Shown piece by piece: positions 59,967-64,000 of a DNA stretch of 64,000 nt (positions are counted from its first letter, which is position 1; each line of letters starts with the position of its first letter). The translations under genes were made by a program, and so were the position numbers. The DNA is taken from positions 35,480 through 99,479 of the forward strand of contig JAXFQY010000039.1 in assembly GCA_034178705.1 (NCBI GenBank), read 5' to 3'. Below the pieces are notes generated by a model, which did no database searches, had not been told where the DNA came from, and was given only the letters and a program-made list of their open reading frames with translations. The DNA comes from RUG12395 sp034178705 (GTDB taxonomy: Bacteria > Bacillota > Clostridia > Oscillospirales > CAG-272).

Positions 59967-61280
59967 GTGAAAATTACGATCATGGGTGCAGGAAGCACCG
60001 TCTTTTGCAAAAATGTCATCGGGGACACGCTGCTGACCCCCTCGCTCCGCGATTGTGAAATCGCACTGTATGATATAGACGGACAGCGCCTTCAGGAATC
60101 GGCACTGGTTGTCAACGCCCTGAACAGGAAGTATAACGAGAGCCGCGCGCGGGTCAAAACCTTCCTCGGTGTGGAGAATCGCAAGGATGCGCTTCGGGGG
60201 GCGGATTTCGTCATTGACACCATTCAGGTCGGCCTGTACGATCCCTGTACAATCCTCGATTTTGAGATTCCGAAAAAGTACGGTCTGCGGCAGACCATCG
60301 GAGATACACTCGGGATCGGCGGAATTTTTCGCGGACTCCGCACAATTCATGTACTGCGCGATTTTGCCGCAGACATGGAGGAGGTATGCCCGAATGCCTG
60401 GTTTCTGAATTATACCAATCCGATGGCGATCCTTTCCGGGTATATGCAGCGGTATACGCCGATCAAGACGGTCGGGCTCTGTCACAGTGTTCAGGCTGTT
60501 GCCAAACGCTGCATGGAGCATCTCGGAATGGATTATTCCCGCTGCGGGCATACGCTGGTTGCCGGAATCAATCATATGGCATGGCTGCTTGAAATCTACG
60601 ATAAGGAAGGCAATGACCTCTATCCGGAAATCCGCCGGCGGGCCAAGACGGTTAACGATACCCCGCACAAGGACATGGTCCGGATGGATTATATCAACAA
60701 TTTCGGCTATTACGTCACGGAATCGAGCGAGCACAACGCGGAATACAATCCCTTCTACATCAAGTCCAAGTATCCGGAGCTGATTGAACGCTTTCAGATC
60801 CCGCTGGATGAGTATCCGCGGCGCTGCGTCCGGCAGATTGAAAAATGGGATGAACGCCGGGACAGCATCCTCAACGGAGAGGATGTTGAGCATTCCCGCT
60901 CGGGGGAATACGCTTCCTATATTATGGAAGCCATGGTGACCGATACTCCCTTCAAGATCGGCGGAAACGTGCTGAACACCGGACTTATCGACAATCTTCC
61001 CGCCGACGCCTGCGTGGAGGTTCCCTGCCTTGTCGACGGAACCGGCATTTCTCCGACTCATGTCGGAAAGCTGCCCCCGGTGCTTGCCGCCATGAACATG
61101 ACGAATATCAATGTGCAGCTCCTGACGATTGAAGCTGCGGTTACGCAGAAAAAGGAAGCCATTTACCACGCAGCCATGCTGGATCCGCACACCGCCGCCG
61201 AGCTTTCGATTGACGATATCCGGAAAATGTGCGACGAGCTCTACGATGCCCATGTCGCTGCCGGATATCCGGTTTTCTGA
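59967..61280 (+). CDS. melA: Alpha-galactosidase, glycoside hydrolase family 4 (MelA)
   Basis: A GH4 enzyme of 437 residues that uses NAD+ and a divalent metal to cleave alpha-galactosides such as melibiose in the cytoplasm. The start is a GTG at 59967 with AAGGAG at 8 bp. The NAD-binding loop is ITIMGAGSTVF at the N-terminus. Metal ligands are Cys 172 (GLCHSVQ) and His 203 (GINHMAW). NYTNPMAI and ESSEHNAEYNPFYIK are conserved in MelA rather than in the glucosidase branch. No sugar transporter is adjacent, and a terminator closes the unit. Confidence 0.93.
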   Translation: MKITIMGAGSTVFCKNVIGDTLLTPSLRDCEIALYDIDGQRLQESALVVNALNRKYNESRARVKTFLGVENRKDALRGADFVIDTIQVGLYDPCTILDFEIPKKYGLRQTIGDTLGIGGIFRGLRTIHVLRDFAADMEEVCPNAWFLNYTNPMAILSGYMQRYTPIKTVGLCHSVQAVAKRCMEHLGMDYSRCGHTLVAGINHMAWLLEIYDKEGNDLYPEIRRRAKTVNDTPHKDMVRMDYINNFGYYVTESSEHNAEYNPFYIKSKYPELIERFQIPLDEYPRRCVRQIEKWDERRDSILNGEDVEHSRSGEYASYIMEAMVTDTPFKIGGNVLNTGLIDNLPADACVEVPCLVDGTGISPTHVGKLPPVLAAMNMTNINVQLLTIEAAVTQKKEAIYHAAMLDPHTAAELSIDDIRKMCDELYDAHVAAGYPVF

Positions 61281-61338
61281 GCGCGCGTAAAAGTGCGGCT
61301 TTTGAGAACTCCCGCAAGAGTCCATGGAAATCAGCCCC

Positions 61339-61380
61339 GGGAACGACCGGCAGGAATTGCCGGTCGTTCCCGCTTTTTCC
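61339..61380 (+). terminator. Terminator after melA
   Basis: A perfect 14-bp stem (61339-61352 with 61358-61371, GGGAACGACCGGCA/TGCCGGTCGTTCCC) with a 5-base loop, then GCTTTTTCC. It lies 58 bp after the melA stop. The remaining gap up to 61503 is A-rich with no gene. Confidence 0.88.
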
Positions 61381-61503
61381 TTTCAAGGAGCGCTCTTTGC
61401 AGGAATTGATTGTTAAAATTGCAAAAAGAGGCCGGAATCAAGGGGAAAACAGGCGGCAATTCAATAAAAAAGGAGAAAATACAAGAAAAAATGAAATTTG
61501 CAC

Positions 61504-61532
61504 TTGACAAACTATGCGAACGTGATTATCAT
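61504..61532 (+). promoter_or_regulatory. Promoter of the branched-chain amino-acid ABC operon
   Basis: TTGACA (61504-61509) and TATCAT (61527-61532) are 17 bp apart, about 45 bp before the start codon. Confidence 0.75.
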
Positions 61533-61578
61533 AATAAAATATAAAAAGGATTCAAGCTTAAAACAACAGGAGGTATGT

Positions 61579-62763
61579 ATGAAAGCAATCTTTAAAAAAT
61601 TCCTTTGCCTTTCGGTTGCGGTGGTGATGCTGTTGCCGGCGCTCTTTGCGTGTGGCGCGAAGGATGCCGATAAATTCCGTATCGGCGGCATCGGACCGCT
61701 GACAGGCGGCGCTGCCGTATACGGCACGGCCGTCAAGAACGGCGCTCAGCTTGCGATTGACGAAATCAACGCGGCGGGGGGAATCAATGGGGTGCAGCTT
61801 GTCCTCTATTTTGAAGATGACGAACACAAGCCCGAAAAGGCAGTCAATGCCTATAACTCTCTGAAGGATCAGAACATCCATCTGCTTGTCGGTACGGTTA
61901 CAAGCAAGCCCTGCGTTGCGGTTGTTGCTCTCACCAAAGCGGACAACATGTTCCAGATCACACCGTCCGGCTCTGCGGTCGAATGCATCAGTGGCGATAA
62001 CGCGTTCCGTATCTGCTTCTCTGACCCGAACCAGGGAATCGGTGCCGCCGATTATATTGCGGATCACGCTCTGGCTTCCAAGGTTGCGGTTATTTACGAC
62101 AGCTCCGATGTTTATTCCAGCGGTATTTACGAAACCTTCAAGACCGAAGCTGCCGCGAAGAATCTTACCATTGTGACGGCACAGGCCTTCACCAGCGATG
62201 CGAAAACCGACTTCTCCGTTCAGCTGCAGAAGGTCAAGGAAAGCGGCGCGGATCTTGTTTTCCTTCCGATTTATTATGAAGAGGCTGCGCTGATTCTTCA
62301 GCAGGCTCAGAAAGCGGGTCTGAATGTGAAGTACTTCGGCTGCGACGGGCTTGACGGCGTGATTGATCAGCTGAAGGACGATATTGACCTTGCCGAGGGC
62401 GTTATGCTTCTGACTCCGTTCGCTGCCGATGCCAAGGATGAGCGTACCCAGAAGTTTGTTGCCGCTTACAAGGCGAAGTACGACGGCGAGACCCCGAACC
62501 AGTTTGCGGCAGATGCCTATGACGCGGTCTATACCGTGAAGGCCGCAATGGAAAAGGCAGGCGTTACCGACCCGTCGATTTCGGCTTCCGATCTCTGCGA
62601 GAAGCTGAAGGCGGCTATGCTTCAGATCTCCGTTGCGGGTGTAACCGGCGATATGACATGGGATGTCAACGGTGAGCCCACCAAGACTCCGCAGGCCATG
62701 AAGATTGTCATCTCCACCGATGAGAACGGCAACAAGGTCGGCTCCTATTCCGCAATGGATTGA
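61579..62763 (+). CDS. Branched-chain amino-acid ABC transporter, substrate-binding lipoprotein
   Basis: A 394-residue lipoprotein of the LivJ/LivK (Peripla_BP_6) family. The ATG at 61579 has AGGAGG at 6 bp and gives a lipoprotein signal with lipobox LFAC. Residues about 33-50 read FRIGGIGPLTGGAAVYG and LAIDEINAAGGINGVQLVL follows, both typical of the family. The two-lobed fold continues with SDPNQGIGAADYIADH and FAADAYDAVYTVKAAME near the end. It binds leucine, isoleucine, valine or a related amino acid outside the membrane for LivHM; exact specificity cannot be read. Confidence 0.94.
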   Translation: MKAIFKKFLCLSVAVVMLLPALFACGAKDADKFRIGGIGPLTGGAAVYGTAVKNGAQLAIDEINAAGGINGVQLVLYFEDDEHKPEKAVNAYNSLKDQNIHLLVGTVTSKPCVAVVALTKADNMFQITPSGSAVECISGDNAFRICFSDPNQGIGAADYIADHALASKVAVIYDSSDVYSSGIYETFKTEAAAKNLTIVTAQAFTSDAKTDFSVQLQKVKESGADLVFLPIYYEEAALILQQAQKAGLNVKYFGCDGLDGVIDQLKDDIDLAEGVMLLTPFAADAKDERTQKFVAAYKAKYDGETPNQFAADAYDAVYTVKAAMEKAGVTDPSISASDLCEKLKAAMLQISVAGVTGDMTWDVNGEPTKTPQAMKIVISTDENGNKVGSYSAMD

Positions 62764-62793
62764 TCCCCGCCCATCGATAAAAACGGTATTGCA

Positions 62794-62840
62794 CACGCGC
62801 ATTCGCGTGAAGTTGCCGCACGCGCTTTTGCGCGTGCGGC
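62794..62840 (+). repeat. Two adjacent hairpins between the binding-protein gene and livH
   Basis: CACGCG-CATT-CGCGTG (62794-62809) is followed by an 11-bp perfect stem GCCGCACGCGC-TTTT-GCGCGTGCGGC (62815-62840). No U-tract follows. Placed right after the binding-protein gene, they probably stabilise its mRNA or reduce read-through so that the binding protein exceeds the permease. Confidence 0.7.
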
Positions 62841-62885
62841 ATGCGTCGGTTTATATGAATTCATGAAAAAGATCGGAAACGTAAC

Positions 62886-63764
62886 ATGAGCTTCATCTCC
62901 TACCTTATCAACGGTATCAGTCTCGGCAGCGTTTACGCGCTGATTGCGCTCGGCTATACAATGGTGTACGGGATTGCAAAGATGCTGAATTTTGCCCACG
63001 GTGATATCATCATGGTCGGCGGCTTTGTTGCCTTTACGGCAGTTTCCCGTCTCGGGTTGCCTGCGTTGCCCTCCGTTCTGATCTCCATTGTTCTTTGTGT
63101 TGTTCTCGGTGTCGTGATTGAACGGATCGCCTACAAGCCGCTTCGGGATGCCGCCTCCCTTACTGTGCTGATCACCGCGATCGGGGTCAGCTATTTTCTG
63201 CAGAATGCCGCTTTGCTGATCTTCGGAAGCGGATCGCAGACCTTCAAAAGCGTCGTTTCGATTCCTTCCTGGCACATCAATGATGCGCTGACGGTGTCCG
63301 GGGAAACGATTGCAACCATTGTGGTATCCTTTGTGATCATGGTTGCGCTTACGCTGTTTGTTAATAAAACCAAAGCGGGCAAAGCCATGCTTGCCGTGTC
63401 GGAGGACAAGGGGGCGGCGCAGCTCATGGGAATCAATGTGAACCGCACAATCTCCATTACTTTTGCAATCGGCAGCGGTCTTGCGGCTGTTGCCGGTGTG
63501 CTGCTTTGCTCTACCTATACGCAGATCAATGCCTACACCGGTGCCATGCCGGGCATCAAGGCGTTCACCGCCGCCGTTTTCGGCGGCATCGGCAGTATTC
63601 CGGGTGCAATGCTTGGGGGAATTCTGCTCGGTGTGATCGAAAACCTCGCAAAGGCGTATATTTCCTCCCAGATGTCGGACGGAATTGTCTTTGCCGTGCT
63701 GATCCTGATTCTGCTTGTGAAGCCCACCGGACTTCTCGGCAAGAAGATCAACAAGAAAGTGTGA
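62886..63764 (+). CDS. livH: Branched-chain amino-acid ABC transporter permease LivH
   Basis: A 292-residue permease with about eight membrane segments. It opens with SYLINGISLGSVYALIALGYTMVYGIAKMLNFAHGD, the LivH signature with its NFAHGD loop. The C-terminal block MPGIKAFTAAVFGGIGSIPGAMLGGILLG is the cytoplasmic EAA-type loop that docks to the ATPases. It follows the binding-protein gene by 122 bp and precedes livM by 7 bp. Confidence 0.95.
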   Translation: MSFISYLINGISLGSVYALIALGYTMVYGIAKMLNFAHGDIIMVGGFVAFTAVSRLGLPALPSVLISIVLCVVLGVVIERIAYKPLRDAASLTVLITAIGVSYFLQNAALLIFGSGSQTFKSVVSIPSWHINDALTVSGETIATIVVSFVIMVALTLFVNKTKAGKAMLAVSEDKGAAQLMGINVNRTISITFAIGSGLAAVAGVLLCSTYTQINAYTGAMPGIKAFTAAVFGGIGSIPGAMLGGILLGVIENLAKAYISSQMSDGIVFAVLILILLVKPTGLLGKKINKKV

Positions 63765-63771
63765 GGCGGAT

Positions 63772-64000
63772 ATGTCGGATAAGCTCAAACGCATACAGAA
63801 TCCCGCGTTGAAAAACAAGCTGTTTACCGTCGGGATTGTTGCCGCCTTTTATCTTGTCTCGATTCTTCTCAGCTCCGCCGGAATGACAAGCAACAAATTT
63901 CGCGGACTTCTTGTTCCTGTTTCGGTCTATGTCATTCTTGCGGTTTCTCTGAACCTTACGGTCGGAATTCTCGGTGAGCTAAGCCTCGGGCACGCCGGAT
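63772..64000 (+). CDS. livM: Branched-chain amino-acid ABC transporter permease LivM, N-terminal part
   Basis: The first 76 codons of LivM, cut by the window edge. A basic N-terminus (MSDKLKRIQNPALKNK) is followed by hydrophobic segments. The last visible residues are GILGELSLGHAG, the conserved LivM motif that matches NFAHGD in LivH. The ATG lies 7 bp after livH with GAGGCGG upstream. livG and livF, the ATPases, should follow beyond the window. Confidence 0.9.
   Translation, partial: MSDKLKRIQNPALKNKLFTVGIVAAFYLVSILLSSAGMTSNKFRGLLVPVSVYVILAVSLNLTVGILGELSLGHAG

Noticed and set aside
61558..63818. Minus-strand frames of 414 and 357 codons over the branched-chain amino-acid transporter genes
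   Set aside because: They mirror the binding-protein and livH genes, which show clear family motifs; the antisense translations look like random sequence.
1..64000. tRNA, rRNA, prophage, transposase and CRISPR
   Set aside because: I looked in the gaps on both strands for cloverleaf arms with TTC-loop motifs, integrase or transposase frames and spaced repeats, and saw none. A dedicated scan could still find a weak one.

Overview
The window looks like a chromosomal segment of a Gram-positive, low-to-mid GC member of the Clostridia (Firmicutes). Supporting signs are strong GGAGG-type ribosome binding sites, TTGACA-17-TATAAT promoters, a ThiI without a rhodanese domain, MreBCD with a class B PBP, a SleB-like cell-wall hydrolase, lipobox lipoproteins and LPxTG-like surface proteins. 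There are no outer-membrane genes. I found no tRNA, rRNA, CRISPR, phage or transposase gene. The segment lies near the replication origin: mnmG-rsmG open the window and parA-parB, preceded by two parS sites, sit at 31.6-33.5 kb.

Layout. 0-2.1 kb (+): end of mnmG, rsmG, then a repeat-rich convergent gap. 2.1-9.9 kb (-): rpoB-rpoC from a consensus promoter. 10.1-12.0 kb (-): a surface protein and mscL. 12.1-19.2 kb (-): a U32 peptidase/mreB/mreC/mreD/PBP2/nth operon (cell shape and elongation). 19.4-20.6 kb (+): thiI. 20.65-25.6 kb (-): a compact four-gene cassette (MBOAT acyltransferase, DHHW/AlgJ-like protein, FkbH-like enzyme, acyl carrier protein). 25.9-30.4 kb (-): htpG, a TSCPD protein, phosphoglucomutase and a broken gene remnant. 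30.6-31.5 kb (-): a SleB-like hydrolase. 31.6-36.2 kb (+): parS, parA, parB, serS, a membrane protein and a MORN-repeat protein. 36.4-41.2 kb (+): a Gld-type ABC export system with a DUF4340 protein. 41.4-44.1 kb (+): a CPA1 antiporter with a TrkA-like partner. 44.3-45.7 kb (-): a YwaF-like and a PAP2 membrane protein. 46.0-49.4 kb (-): a YdjGHI-like membrane-stress operon. 49.4-52.5 kb (-): rnhA and a large secreted protein. 52.7-58.3 kb (+): a GHL10-amidase fusion, dusB, an ECF sigma factor and its anti-sigma factor. 58.4-58.9 kb (+): secG. 59.0-61.3 kb: a divergent AraC regulator and MelA alpha-galactosidase. 61.5-64.0 kb (+): a branched-chain amino-acid ABC importer that continues beyond the window.

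The most interesting candidate is the cassette at 20.65-25.62 kb. It resembles the dlt system (carrier protein, MBOAT channel, extracytoplasmic transferase-like protein), but an FkbH-type enzyme stands where the D-alanine adenylating enzyme DltA would be. I infer a surface O-acylation pathway fed by an ACP-bound three-carbon acyl group, possibly glyceryl. The cassette is bracketed by 21-bp near-identical direct repeats. Other notable points are a 29-kb block of opposite polarity splitting mnmG-rsmG from parAB, a GHL10-amidase fusion that could strip and then cut peptidoglycan, a Cys/His insert in HtpG, and a perfect palindrome inside the htpG promoter.
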